A DNA stretch of 25,828 nucleotides from Mobilitalea sp. (GCA_029974875.1 JARKQP010000116.1:1-25828), one strand, 5' to 3'; positions 7,243 to 15,521 are shown, numbered from the stretch's first letter. Program-made: numbers and translations. The notes: generated by a model from the letters alone, not told the origin.

Positions 7243-8721
7243 GTGAATAATACAATACTTCAATTCAAAGGAATTGGAAAAAGTTTTCCTGGTGTTAAGG
7301 CTTTGGATAATGTGTCATTTGAAATAAAAGAAGGGCATGTCCATGCGTTGATGGGAGAGAATGGAGCGGGCAAATCAACATTAATTAAACTATTGGCAGG
7401 TATTTATACAAATTATGAAGGCGAAATATACCTGGATGGTGAGCTTTTGAAATTACGGACCCCCAATGATGCGCAAAAGCATGGAATAAGTGTTGTACAT
7501 CAGGAAATAAAATTGGCAGAAACATTAAGCATAACAGAAAATATTTTTCTGGGTAACCTTATTTATAAAAATGGATTAGTGGATTGGAAAGAAATGAAAG
7601 GTAAAGCGCAGGATATGGTTGAAGGCCTCGGGATGGATCTGGATGTGGATATGCCGGTCAACCAGCTGACCGTTGCTAAAAAGCAAATTGTAGAAATCTG
7701 CAAAGCGATAAACCATGATTGTAAGGTTCTAATTATGGATGAACCGTCTGCTACCTTAACGGAAAAAGAACTAAAAATATTGTTTGGCATCATGGATAAA
7801 TTAGTCAGGGACGGAATTACAATTATTTATATTTCCCACAGAATGGAGGAGATTTTTAATCTGGCAAATACGATTACAGTACTAAGGGACGGAAAATACA
7901 TCGATACTTTGCCGGTGGAAGAATGTGACCGTAAAACACTAATCAAATTAATGGTAGGAAGATCGATCGATAATGAATATCCCAAAGAAGAAATTGATAT
8001 TGGTGATGTAATACTAAAAGCAGAGCATTTAACAAGAAAAAGAGTATTTAATGATATCTCTTTTGAACTTAGGAAGGGAGAAATTCTGGGCTTCTCCGGA
8101 CTTGTAGGCGCCGGAAGGACGGAGGTAATGCGTGCTTTAGTTGGTATAGACCATCTGGATAGCGGAGCTATTTATCTAAAGGGTAAGAAGCTTCTCATCA
8201 AATCCTTTCAGAATGCGATAGCAAATGGTTTCGGACTAATACCCGAAGACAGAAGACAGCAGGGGCTGGTGCAAATAGCGTCCGTGAAAGAAAATATTTG
8301 TATGGTCGGCAGAAATAAAGTGATCAGACATGGGCTGATAGAAGCTTCAATGGAAAAGGATATAAGCAAGCACTATGTTGATAAATTAGATATTGCCACG
8401 CCCAATATAGAGATAGAAGTACAATATTTGAGCGGTGGTAACCAACAAAAAGTGGTAATTGCAAAATGGTTACTGGAGGATAGCGAAATTATCATTATGG
8501 ATGAACCTACGAGAGGAATTGATGTAGGTGCAAAGTCAGAGATATACCGGCTGATGTGTGCACTCGTTAAGCAGGGCAAATCAATTATCATGATATCTTC
8601 AGAGCTGCCGGAGATTCTGGGGATGTGTGATAGAATTATGGTTATGCATGAAGGGAAGCTAGTTGGGGAGATGGCAGCAAAGGAAGCAACACAAGAAAAA
8701 ATTATGGAACTATGCATTTAG
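7243..8721 (+). CDS. Ribose-type (RbsA-like) ABC sugar transporter ATP-binding protein, two ATPase domains
   Basis: A 492-residue protein with two fused nucleotide-binding domains. Domain 1 has Walker A GENGAGKST (38-46) and Walker B LIMDEPSAT (163-171), with a degenerate signature (QLTVAKKQ). Domain 2 has a degenerate Walker A (GLVGAGRTE, 286-294), a full LSGGNQQ signature near 396-402 and IMDEPTRGID. This asymmetry is normal for RbsA/MglA/XylG proteins. The start is GTG 7243: a G-rich SD (AGGGGGG, 7231-7237) stands 5 bases before it. The TTG at 7222 would place this SD inside the gene, and ATG 7238 runs straight into TGA. It powers the permease encoded just upstream. Confidence 0.94.
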   Translation: MNNTILQFKGIGKSFPGVKALDNVSFEIKEGHVHALMGENGAGKSTLIKLLAGIYTNYEGEIYLDGELLKLRTPNDAQKHGISVVHQEIKLAETLSITENIFLGNLIYKNGLVDWKEMKGKAQDMVEGLGMDLDVDMPVNQLTVAKKQIVEICKAINHDCKVLIMDEPSATLTEKELKILFGIMDKLVRDGITIIYISHRMEEIFNLANTITVLRDGKYIDTLPVEECDRKTLIKLMVGRSIDNEYPKEEIDIGDVILKAEHLTRKRVFNDISFELRKGEILGFSGLVGAGRTEVMRALVGIDHLDSGAIYLKGKKLLIKSFQNAIANGFGLIPEDRRQQGLVQIASVKENICMVGRNKVIRHGLIEASMEKDISKHYVDKLDIATPNIEIEVQYLSGGNQQKVVIAKWLLEDSEIIIMDEPTRGIDVGAKSEIYRLMCALVKQGKSIIMISSELPEILGMCDRIMVMHEGKLVGEMAAKEATQEKIMELCI

Positions 8722-8751
8722 CAAAAAAATATATTAAAGAGGAGAAGGAAG

Positions 8752-9720
8752 ATGAAATTAAAAAAATTTGTAGCAGTGGTATTAGCAGGTGTTATAACTA
8801 CAACGGTATTCACAGGGTGTGGTGCAAAAACGGAAGAAGAGGTTACTGAAAAGGAAGGCAAAAAACTTAAAGTAGGTGTAGCCCTTTTGTATAAGGGGGA
8901 TGAATGGCTTGCAGCAATTTCGGATGAATATGAGAGGCAGGGTGCAGAGCTTGGTTACGAAATTAATGTTCAAGATGGTAATCAGGATAATGAAAAGCAA
9001 ACACAGCAAATTGAGAACTTTATCACGCAGCAATATGATGTTATTATAGCTTCCGCTGCTGATGCGCAGGGTATTATTCCGGCAATCCAAAAGGCCGAAG
9101 AAGCTGGTATTCCTGTTGTTTCTACAGATACACCGATTGAATATCCATATGTCTCAACCTGTGTTGCCTGGGATAACTATGAAACTGGCGTTAAATTGGG
9201 AGAATATGCTAAAAAGTATATTGAAGAGAACTATGCAGATAAAGAGAAGGTTAATCTGGTAATGATTAATGCTCCAAGCTATCCGCACTTAGTAAAGAGG
9301 GATGAAGGATTTTTAAGTATTATTAATACGATTGATAAGGTTGAAATCATTGCGACCCAGGATGCAAATGGAAGCCGTGAGGTATCCGCTAATATTATTA
9401 ATAATAATATTGCAAAAGGTATTGATATGGTTTATGGCGTAGTTGACAATCATGCCTGGGGTGCAGTAACCGCATTAGAAGAAGCAGGAGCAGAGGAATG
9501 CGCCGTATTATCCTGTGGTGGATATGGAGATGAGCCATTTACAGCTTTATCAGAGCACCATAAATATTATAAAGCTTTAATTGTTGTACCTCCGGTAGAT
9601 GTTGTAAAAGATTCATTGGCAGCAGCTGTAAAAGCGGTTAACGGAGAAGAATTAGAGGACATAACAAATACAAGCTTTGGTCTTGCGGACAGCTCTAATG
9701 TGAAGGATTATATGGATTAG
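8752..9720 (+). CDS. Ribose-type sugar-binding lipoprotein of the ABC importer
   Basis: A 322-residue substrate-binding protein. The lipoprotein signal peptide is clear: KLKKF, a hydrophobic core, then the lipobox FTGC with the modified Cys near residue 24. The mature part opens with KLKVGVALLYKGDEWLAAI and continues through QQYDVIIASAADAQGI and EEAGIPVVSTDTP, the pattern of Peripla_BP_4 (RbsB-like) proteins. A strong SD (AGAGGAGAAGGA) lies before ATG 8752. It is anchored outside the membrane and delivers ligand to the permease/ATPase pair encoded upstream. The ligand is unknown. This class usually binds one sugar ring, sometimes modified, unlike the oligosaccharide-type binding proteins at the right of this window. 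Confidence 0.93.
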   Translation: MKLKKFVAVVLAGVITTTVFTGCGAKTEEEVTEKEGKKLKVGVALLYKGDEWLAAISDEYERQGAELGYEINVQDGNQDNEKQTQQIENFITQQYDVIIASAADAQGIIPAIQKAEEAGIPVVSTDTPIEYPYVSTCVAWDNYETGVKLGEYAKKYIEENYADKEKVNLVMINAPSYPHLVKRDEGFLSIINTIDKVEIIATQDANGSREVSANIINNNIAKGIDMVYGVVDNHAWGAVTALEEAGAEECAVLSCGGYGDEPFTALSEHHKYYKALIVVPPVDVVKDSLAAAVKAVNGEELEDITNTSFGLADSSNVKDYMD

Positions 9721-9725
9721 TATTA

Positions 9726-9796
9726 TTTATATTTGGATTTCAAAATGTAAATATAAAACCAGTTAAGGTATCATAACACCTTATTAATATATACGG
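9726..9796. repeat. Two AT-rich dyads between binding protein and second URO-D gene
   Basis: TTTATATTT (9726-9734) pairs with AAATATAAA (9749-9757). A little further on, AAGGT...ACCTT forms a second small stem. The 135-base gap is larger than others in the operon. These weak stems could lower expression of the genes downstream, but no clear terminator or promoter is seen. Confidence 0.3.
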
Positions 9797-9855
9797 GACG
9801 TCCTTTTTGGAATGATAATAATGAGAGCTATTTTTATGGAAAATTGGAGGAAATA

Positions 9856-11031
9856 ATGACATCAAAAGAAAGGTTATTAACCGTTTTACAACATAAAATA
9901 CCGGATCGTGTACCGATTTCTACATATGATATGACCGGTTGGCATGTTGAACCAAAGAATTCGGTTCTGAAGGACGAAATGACCAGATATGTTGAGGACA
10001 ATATCTTTGGTACCTATATGTCAGGCTGGTGGAATAGGGAAGAGTCTTATATCCCTCTTATGAAATATATTAGGGAAAAAGCGGATTGCATTTATATGAC
10101 CAGTGTTAATTGCAATAATGCCTATGTGGCCAAGCATACACGCTATGAGCAAATGCAGGAAGGCGACAGCACTTTTACAAAGATAATTTTGACGACACCA
10201 AAAGGAGATTTAACCCAAACCTTCAGAATGGATAAGGGGATATATACTGCCTGGGAAATCGAGCACAGAATTAAGGACGAGAGTGATATAGAGAAGTATC
10301 TTTCTATCCCCTTTGAGCCTATGCCCGTGGATGTGTCCCATTTAAAGGAGCAGGAAGATTATATTGGAGACAATGGCATCCTGATGGTTGATATCTCTGA
10401 CCCAATCTGTGAAGTGGCAGGAATGTTTGAATTTGGAGATTTTACGGTGACCGCTTTTACCGAGGAGGAAACCATAACCAAGATGTTAGACAAGGCATAT
10501 GAAGAACAGGAATATTTTCTGAAGGATATGCTAAGACAGGGAGCAGGACCATTATTCCGTATGGCTGGGGCGGAATACTGTACACCACCCTATTTGCCAA
10601 ATGAATTTTTTAAGAAATTTGTTATGGCCTATGATAAAAAAATAATTCGATTAATTCATGATTATGGCAGGTATGCCCGTATTCATTCCCATGGAAAGGT
10701 TAAAACTGTCCTCCGGGATTTGCTGGATATGGAGATCGATGCTATCGATCCTGTTGAGGCTCCTGAATCTGGTGACATAACCCTGAAGGAAGCGAAAGAG
10801 ATATGCCGGGATAAAATTTGTCTGTTTGGCAATATACAGCTTAGGGATTTGGAGCTATTACCTGCTGATCAGATGAAAGAGGTTGTCCGTAAATGCGTCG
10901 AGGAAGGAAAGCCCGGAGGGAATTTTGTGGCTTTACCAACGGCAACGCCGCTTAATGTACCGCTTTCTCCCAGAACTGAAGAGAATTTTAAAATATTTAT
11001 AGATACGGTTCTTGAGATGGGAGTATATTAA
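9856..11031 (+). CDS. Uroporphyrinogen decarboxylase-family protein, divergent (His-only site)
   Basis: A 391-residue URO-D-fold protein opening with MTSKERLLTVLQHKIPDRVP, the usual family N-terminus. Where the first URO-D protein has H-x-C-G, this one has H-S-H-G (His277, His279), and its C-terminal segment (VALPTATP) has no Cys. It therefore lacks the His/Cys/Cys zinc site of MtaA-like enzymes. It belongs to a broader COG0407 group of unknown chemistry found beside sugar genes. GGAGG at 9846-9850 sets the start at ATG 9856, not TTG 9844. It is 136 bases after the binding-protein gene, on the same strand. HemE is unlikely: the N-terminal GRPPVW and porphyrin-site pattern is not seen. Confidence 0.82.
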   Translation: MTSKERLLTVLQHKIPDRVPISTYDMTGWHVEPKNSVLKDEMTRYVEDNIFGTYMSGWWNREESYIPLMKYIREKADCIYMTSVNCNNAYVAKHTRYEQMQEGDSTFTKIILTTPKGDLTQTFRMDKGIYTAWEIEHRIKDESDIEKYLSIPFEPMPVDVSHLKEQEDYIGDNGILMVDISDPICEVAGMFEFGDFTVTAFTEEETITKMLDKAYEEQEYFLKDMLRQGAGPLFRMAGAEYCTPPYLPNEFFKKFVMAYDKKIIRLIHDYGRYARIHSHGKVKTVLRDLLDMEIDAIDPVEAPESGDITLKEAKEICRDKICLFGNIQLRDLELLPADQMKEVVRKCVEEGKPGGNFVALPTATPLNVPLSPRTEENFKIFIDTVLEMGVY

Positions 11032-11042
11032 TCATTTATAAG

Positions 11043-11143
11043 AAGGGGCTGTCGCAAAATAAATTTTTCATATAAGATATTTGTGTTGGCCAACAGCCAG
11101 AAATTATATCTTGTTGAATTTTTACATTTTGCGGCGGCTCCTT
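11043..11143. mobile_element. MITE-like element with imperfect terminal inverted repeats
   Basis: AAGGGGCTGTCGCAAAAT (11043-11060) is matched inversely by ATTTTGCGGCGGCTCCTT (11126-11143), 15 of 18 with the differences as G-U pairs. The dyad extends weakly inward: AAGATAT occurs in both arms. Ends of the form GGGGCTGTCGCAAAA resemble those of DDE-transposase insertion sequences. No ORF lies inside and no target duplication is obvious. It could also be a folded leader of the ROK gene. Confidence 0.5.
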
Positions 11144-11224
11144 TTGTGCCGGCTGCAATATCTTGCTACATCCGGTTTTTGCTCCGGAGACCAAGAAGAG
11201 GAAGTTTCGTGAAAGGGGTAGATT

Positions 11225-12175
11225 ATGAATTATTATATTGGAATTGATTTAGGTGGGACAAATATTGCAGTAGGTGTAGTTGATGAAAGCTATCATATTA
11301 TATCAAAATATAATATGCAAACAAAGGCAGGCAGGCCTGCTAATGAAATTTGTGATGATATGGCTTATTGTGTAAGGCAGGCAATCCTTCAGATTGGTTG
11401 TACGATGGAGGAAATAGCAGGCGTAGGTATTGGCATACCAGGAACCATCAATGCAAAAACAGGGGAGATCAGCTTCACGAATAATCTGGGGTTTGACGGG
11501 CTGCCTATTAAAAAGATGATGCAGGATAGGTTAGGATGCAAGATCTATTTAGAGAATGATGCCAATGCGGCAGCTTACGGAGAAGCGTTGGCAGGTGCCG
11601 GCAGGGGTAAAAACCACATGCTAATGCTTACGCTGGGTACAGGCGTAGGTGGAGGCTATGTGACAGCTGGAAGAATATTTGCTGGCGGAAATAACATGGG
11701 CGGTGAGTTTGGCCATATGGGTATCGTAATGAATGGGCGCCCATGTACTTGTGGGAGAAGGGGATGCCTTGAAGCTTATGCCTCAGCTACCGGTCTCATA
11801 CAAAGCATGAGGGAGGCCATGGAATTACATCCGGAAAGCTTGGCGTGGCGGCAGGTGTCAGCTCTTGAGGAAGTGGAAGGAAAAACGATATTCCAGGCAA
11901 TGGATTTAAACGATGCAATTGCTAACCAGGTATTTGAACAGTATATTGAATATCTCTCCTACGGTATTCTTAACCTAATTAATATATTCATGCCAGAAAT
12001 CATTATACTGGGTGGCGGAATTAGTAATCAGGGAGAGCGTTTAATCAGTCCGCTCCGTAGAAAGGTTGGGCAAAATATATATGGAGAAATGACATGTCCG
12101 CAGATTGCCTGTGCAGAACTAAAAAATGATGCGGGCATTGTTGGAGCGGCATTGTTAGGAAATCAAGATTTATAG
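11225..12175 (+). CDS. ROK-family sugar kinase (glucokinase-like)
   Basis: A 316-residue kinase. The N-terminal phosphate loop DLGGTN (8-13) and the later LTLGTGVGGG segment bind ATP. NDANAAAYGE (111-120) holds the likely catalytic Asp112. The ROK zinc signature is complete: E-F-G-H-M (His164) and C-T-C-G-R-R-G-C-L-E (174-183). There is no N-terminal helix-turn-helix, so this is a kinase and not a NagC/XylR-type repressor. It should phosphorylate glucose, N-acetylmannosamine or a related hexose in the cytoplasm. It is the last gene of the left cluster and suits the role of activating the sugar brought in by the ribose-type importer. AAAGGGG precedes the ATG. Confidence 0.92.
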   Translation: MNYYIGIDLGGTNIAVGVVDESYHIISKYNMQTKAGRPANEICDDMAYCVRQAILQIGCTMEEIAGVGIGIPGTINAKTGEISFTNNLGFDGLPIKKMMQDRLGCKIYLENDANAAAYGEALAGAGRGKNHMLMLTLGTGVGGGYVTAGRIFAGGNNMGGEFGHMGIVMNGRPCTCGRRGCLEAYASATGLIQSMREAMELHPESLAWRQVSALEEVEGKTIFQAMDLNDAIANQVFEQYIEYLSYGILNLINIFMPEIIILGGGISNQGERLISPLRRKVGQNIYGEMTCPQIACAELKNDAGIVGAALLGNQDL

Positions 12176-12346
12176 TTCATAGCGAGGAAATAATAGCAGA
12201 AAAGTTTTAATGCAAAGCCAAAAACAAAATATATTTACAGGAGAGGAACTATAAAGCAGTGGACAGCCAGCAAAAGCATATGGGTGAAGAGCGGTACAAC
12301 GAGATATTAGTTCCGAAATAAATTATACATAATAGAATTGAAATGC

Positions 12347-12380
12347 AAAAAACTCAGGGAGATGTTACCCCGAGTTTTTT
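12347..12380. terminator. Bidirectional intrinsic terminator
   Basis: AAAAAACTCAGGG and CCCCGAGTTTTTT form a stem (one mismatch) with an A-run and T-run on either side, so both strands end in U-runs. It lies between the convergent ROK and GH30 genes. The 170 bases between the ROK stop and the stem hold only an unsupported short frame ending at 12321. Confidence 0.88.
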
Positions 12381-12459
12381 GTATTCCATAATATTTTGAG
12401 ATTCATGGCTCCTTGCCATCCCATGAAATGTTTCTTCCCAGGCGGCCTCTGTCTTAACC

Positions 12460-13929
12460 TTAAGACAGAACCACTGTACTAAGTGTTCTTGCAGGCAGAT
12501 CCACACGGATAACCTGGCCGTTCATACGGATCGCATATTTTACGTCATCATTATTTTTATTTAAAAGTACTGTTACTATAGAGCCGTCTGGATTTTTAGC
12601 AGCAGTCATTTCAATCTTATCGCTGCACCTGGAAAAACCAATACGCACCGCGCCCGGCAGAATGTATTTGGAAAAATGCCTTATAAAGTCAAAGGATAAA
12701 TTCTTGCGGTAGGTTCCATCATCATTGGCAACCATCGGTGCGGCAAAACCGGAGGGAACATGGCGCGGCCCACCGTCTTTATCAACAATCAGGTTCCAGT
12801 CAATCCAGCGGTTCATACCGGCATTTAAATTGCCAATCAGATCATGGGCATAAGCAACGGCGTCTTCAAACTCTACGGTTTCCGGAAGCTTACTGCCGCC
12901 GAACAGCCCCATAAATCCGGATTTTCCAGGGGGATGAAGAGCGCAGCATTCGCTGGACATCAGGATTTTACTGGGGAAGGCATTTCTGGTCAGCTCTACC
13001 GCTTCAAAATGATCCCCGGAATACCAATGGAAAGCGATACCTTCTACCATTTTATCAGTCACTTCATCAATGATGTCCCTGGAATACTCCAATACGCGTT
13101 CCTTGTTATGATCCCAAATATAAATACCGACTTTACCGGTTAATCCGGATTCCTGGAAGGCAGGATACAGGTAGTCGCGAAGAAATGTCTTCTGCTGGGC
13201 AGAGGTCCATACACAGCTGTCCCAATTTGTGGCAGCTATGGATTCATTCTGGATGGACATCATAGTAACAGGGATGCCTTCCTCCAGATATGCCTGTACA
13301 AATTTTACAAGATATTTTGCCCAGGAGCCATAATATTCCGGCTTTAAGGCTCCGCCATTGCAGCGGGACGGCTTGGTATAATCCACCGGCTCCATCTGAA
13401 AGCCGAACATTGCACCATAAACAGACAGGTCATTCTGGGGCTTTTCCGGCGGTGTTTTCCAGGCAGCAGGAGGTGACCAGGGACTGAGCAGGACACTGAG
13501 AGGCTCAGTGGAAAGCTCCATTGCTTCCTTCAGCATGGGAATAATATACTGATGGTCACGCTTTAGGGAAAATGTGTTTAGCTCCGGGTCCGCGATGGGA
13601 TCCTCTACAGCAGCATATTCCTCAAGGGAATAATCACAGCTATCCATATGGACACGAAGAAACTTGACGTGATTCCCCTGGGCTCCGAAATAATCCTCTA
13701 AGGCTTTTTTTCGGGTCTCTGCGTCCATTTTAGAAAGCAGATAAGCGGAGGATTCGGTCATAGCACCTCCAAAGCCTTCGATTGTCTGGAATGTAATATC
13801 CGGATAGAGATTTAAGACATCCGATTCTAAATGTGTCGGTTCGTCAGCTTCCCTTGTAACCGGAATGTCATACTGCTTAGGGTAAGCGATCCCGTTAGCA
13901 GAAAATGTGGTAATCTGTTTGCAACCCAT
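12460..13929 (-). CDS. GH30 beta-glycosidase (glucosylceramidase-like)
   Basis: A 489-residue enzyme without a signal peptide. Hallmarks: QTIEGFGGAMTESSA (48-62), LLSPWSPPAAWK (147-158), acid/base Glu229 in SIQNES, and nucleophile Glu327 in SSECC. The C-terminal 90 residues form the beta-sandwich with MVANDDGTYRKNLSF and VLLNKN. Family GH30 includes beta-glucosidases, glucosylceramidases, beta-1,6-glucanases and xylanases; this layout fits the bacterial beta-glucosidase/glucosylceramidase side best. AAAGGAG stands 8 bases before the ATG. It is divergent from an AraC gene, its likely activator, and convergent with the ROK gene. An upstream frame from 14009 overlaps its start in another frame and is not counted as a gene. 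Confidence 0.92.
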   Translation of the reverse strand: MGCKQITTFSANGIAYPKQYDIPVTREADEPTHLESDVLNLYPDITFQTIEGFGGAMTESSAYLLSKMDAETRKKALEDYFGAQGNHVKFLRVHMDSCDYSLEEYAAVEDPIADPELNTFSLKRDHQYIIPMLKEAMELSTEPLSVLLSPWSPPAAWKTPPEKPQNDLSVYGAMFGFQMEPVDYTKPSRCNGGALKPEYYGSWAKYLVKFVQAYLEEGIPVTMMSIQNESIAATNWDSCVWTSAQQKTFLRDYLYPAFQESGLTGKVGIYIWDHNKERVLEYSRDIIDEVTDKMVEGIAFHWYSGDHFEAVELTRNAFPSKILMSSECCALHPPGKSGFMGLFGGSKLPETVEFEDAVAYAHDLIGNLNAGMNRWIDWNLIVDKDGGPRHVPSGFAAPMVANDDGTYRKNLSFDFIRHFSKYILPGAVRIGFSRCSDKIEMTAAKNPDGSIVTVLLNKNNDDVKYAIRMNGQVIRVDLPARTLSTVVLS

Positions 13930-13996
13930 AGTAAACTCCTTTCGTTTGCTTCATAGTAAGTAATTGTGAAACCGTTAGTCAATGAAATCTTTTCAT

Positions 13997-14078
13997 ACAT
14001 TTGGTGCAAACTCCTTTATTCCGTGCTGTAATGTGTCATTGAATATGCTAATTACGCTTAGATATCTGCACCAAATGT
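13997..14078. promoter_or_regulatory. Paired 12-bp inverted repeats upstream of the GH30 gene
   Basis: ACATTTGGTGCA (13997-14008) and TGCACCAAATGT (14067-14078) are perfect inverses 58 bases apart, in the control region between the divergent GH30 and AraC genes. Such a pair is typical of AraC-type looping or of two half-operators. A related pair, a TTTCACAATT[AG]CTT motif, occurs at 14104 and inverted near 13960. Confidence 0.5.
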
Positions 14079-14147
14079 GTGAGAAATAGCCACAGTTTCT
14101 AAGTTTCACAATTGCTTGGTTTCATATAATCTAAGAATACCATAGAA

Positions 14148-14164
14148 GTAAGAAAAGTTCTTAC
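14148..14164. promoter_or_regulatory. Small perfect inverted repeat in the GH30/AraC control region
   Basis: GTAAGAA and TTCTTAC flank 3 bases. The 17-bp dyad lies 18 bases after a TATAAT (14125-14130) that has no clear -35. It is shaped like a repressor or activator operator; the binding protein is unknown. Confidence 0.35.
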
Positions 14165-14244
14165 CGTATTCAATATGGATATTCCATTATTCTATCAAAA
14201 TAAATAAAATAATATTGATGAAATTCCAGTTTTGTGATAGTTTT

Positions 14245-14334
14245 ATAGAGATAGAGATAGAGATAGAGATAGAGATAGAGATAGAGATAGAGATAGAGAT
14301 AGAGATAGAGATAGAGATAGAGATAGAGATAGAG
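14245..14334. repeat. Hexanucleotide tandem repeat (ATAGAG) x 15
   Basis: Fifteen perfect ATAGAG units cover 90 bases, followed by about 45 bases of decayed A/G-rich sequence up to the AraC gene. The unit is a multiple of three. Read in the AraC frame it gives an Arg-Asp dipeptide repeat, open from 14241 through the gene. No start codon lies upstream in that frame, so it is probably untranslated. Confidence 0.97.
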
Positions 14335-14423
14335 AAAGAGAGAGAGGTAGAAATAGAATAGAAATAGAAAAAGAGAAAGAGACAGTGGAGTTGAAACGGG
14401 AATTAATAATCAAGGGTGAAAGA

Positions 14424-15443
14424 GTGAATTATATGAAAAATACCGGATATTATGAAATAAAAACGAATAGGACCTTTGGAATGGAGCTTAGTGCAGCAGC
14501 TTTTGCTGGAAATGTACAGTTTAACCGCCTGCACTGGCATGAGCAGCTGGAAATTCTATGCTGCATCTATGGAACCTTCAACGTGCGTGTGGATGGCATT
14601 GTATATCACCTGAAAGAAGGAGACCTGATTACAATTAACAGCGGAGCCAGCCATGAGATCTTTGATGGTTCAGCAAATGGACTGCAGATTATTGTTTCGA
14701 TAGATCCATCCTTGCTGCATAAAGAAGAAACGGAAATTTATGATTTTTCTACAGTGGGGGACTTTGCGCTTGCAGCTGGCAGTGAAGAGGTAGAAGCTGT
14801 CCGCAGAAGTCTTGGGAAAATGGTATGGCTGCTGACTCCGGAGGCGGAGGAGATGCTTCAGATCCTGGAGGTATTCAAGGAAAAAAAGACACAGAAAAGG
14901 CATGTAGTACTTAAAACAGAGGAGGAATGGAATTGCTTTCACATGGAGCTGTACCGGGTGCTGATGTATCTTGCCCATCATAAGAGGAAGACAGAGGATG
15001 TGAAAAATGTGCCGTCGCCGAAGGCAGTATTTACAAAGTGCGTTGAAATACTGCACCGGGAATATGGACAGCCTCTCAATGCAAAAATACTTGCAGAAAG
15101 AGTGGGGGTCAGTGAACCGACGATTTACCGCATGTTCCAAAAACAGGTCGGTGTCAGCTTTATCAATTATTTAAACTCTATTCGCGTCAATGCCGCCTGT
15201 GGCTATATGGAAAACACGGAGTTGAGCATCACGGAAATCGCTGACCGTTGTGGATTTTCCAGTCTGAGTAATTTTTATCGGGTATTTCAGGCATATAAGG
15301 GGCAGGCACCGCGGGAATACCGGAAAAAAGAGGGAACGATGCTTTCCTGGAATAAGATAATGCGGCAGGATATTATGGAGCTGAACCGGTTCCAAAGTTT
15401 TTGGGAGCTGCCATATGACAGGGCGGAGCTGTTGATTAAATAG
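14424..15443 (+). CDS. AraC-family transcriptional regulator
   Basis: A regulator of about 340 residues with an N-terminal cupin (RLHWHEQLEIL, then GDLITINSGASHEIF) and a C-terminal AraC domain. The latter runs from LNAKILAERVGVSEPTIYRMFQ to ITEIADRCGFSSLSNFYRVF. The start is uncertain. GTG 14424 has AAGGGTG about 6 bases upstream, ATG 14433 also fits, and GTG 14385 is the longest option, lying directly after A/G-rich repeat debris. It is divergent from the GH30 gene and probably controls it and perhaps itself. The hexamer tract lies in its promoter or leader, so copy number could alter expression. Confidence 0.9.
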   Translation: MNYMKNTGYYEIKTNRTFGMELSAAAFAGNVQFNRLHWHEQLEILCCIYGTFNVRVDGIVYHLKEGDLITINSGASHEIFDGSANGLQIIVSIDPSLLHKEETEIYDFSTVGDFALAAGSEEVEAVRRSLGKMVWLLTPEAEEMLQILEVFKEKKTQKRHVVLKTEEEWNCFHMELYRVLMYLAHHKRKTEDVKNVPSPKAVFTKCVEILHREYGQPLNAKILAERVGVSEPTIYRMFQKQVGVSFINYLNSIRVNAACGYMENTELSITEIADRCGFSSLSNFYRVFQAYKGQAPREYRKKEGTMLSWNKIMRQDIMELNRFQSFWELPYDRAELLIK

Positions 15444-15521
15444 GTATCCTTAAGTTCCCAACCTATAAAGGATAAAATCACCGAAAGAGTTATCTTAGAG
15501 TGGTATATTATAATAAAAGTA

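Noticed and set aside
12210..12321. Open frame ending ...ERYNEILVPK before the ROK/GH30 terminator
   Set aside because: About 36 codons without an SD or recognised family; in-frame GTG 12260 would give only 20 residues. Could be a relic but unsupported.
13827..14009. 60-codon minus-strand frame overlapping the GH30 start, with AAAGGAG upstream
   Set aside because: Most of it lies inside the GH30 gene in another frame and the peptide matches nothing known; the GH30 start has its own good SD.
14670..15140. 156-codon minus-strand frame opposite the second AraC gene
   Set aside because: His/Cys/Leu-rich antisense shadow; the plus-strand AraC domains cover the same bases.
15444..15473. TATCCTT...AAGGATA dyad after the second AraC gene
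   Set aside because: Seven pairs with a long loop and no T-run; could be chance in AT-rich DNA.
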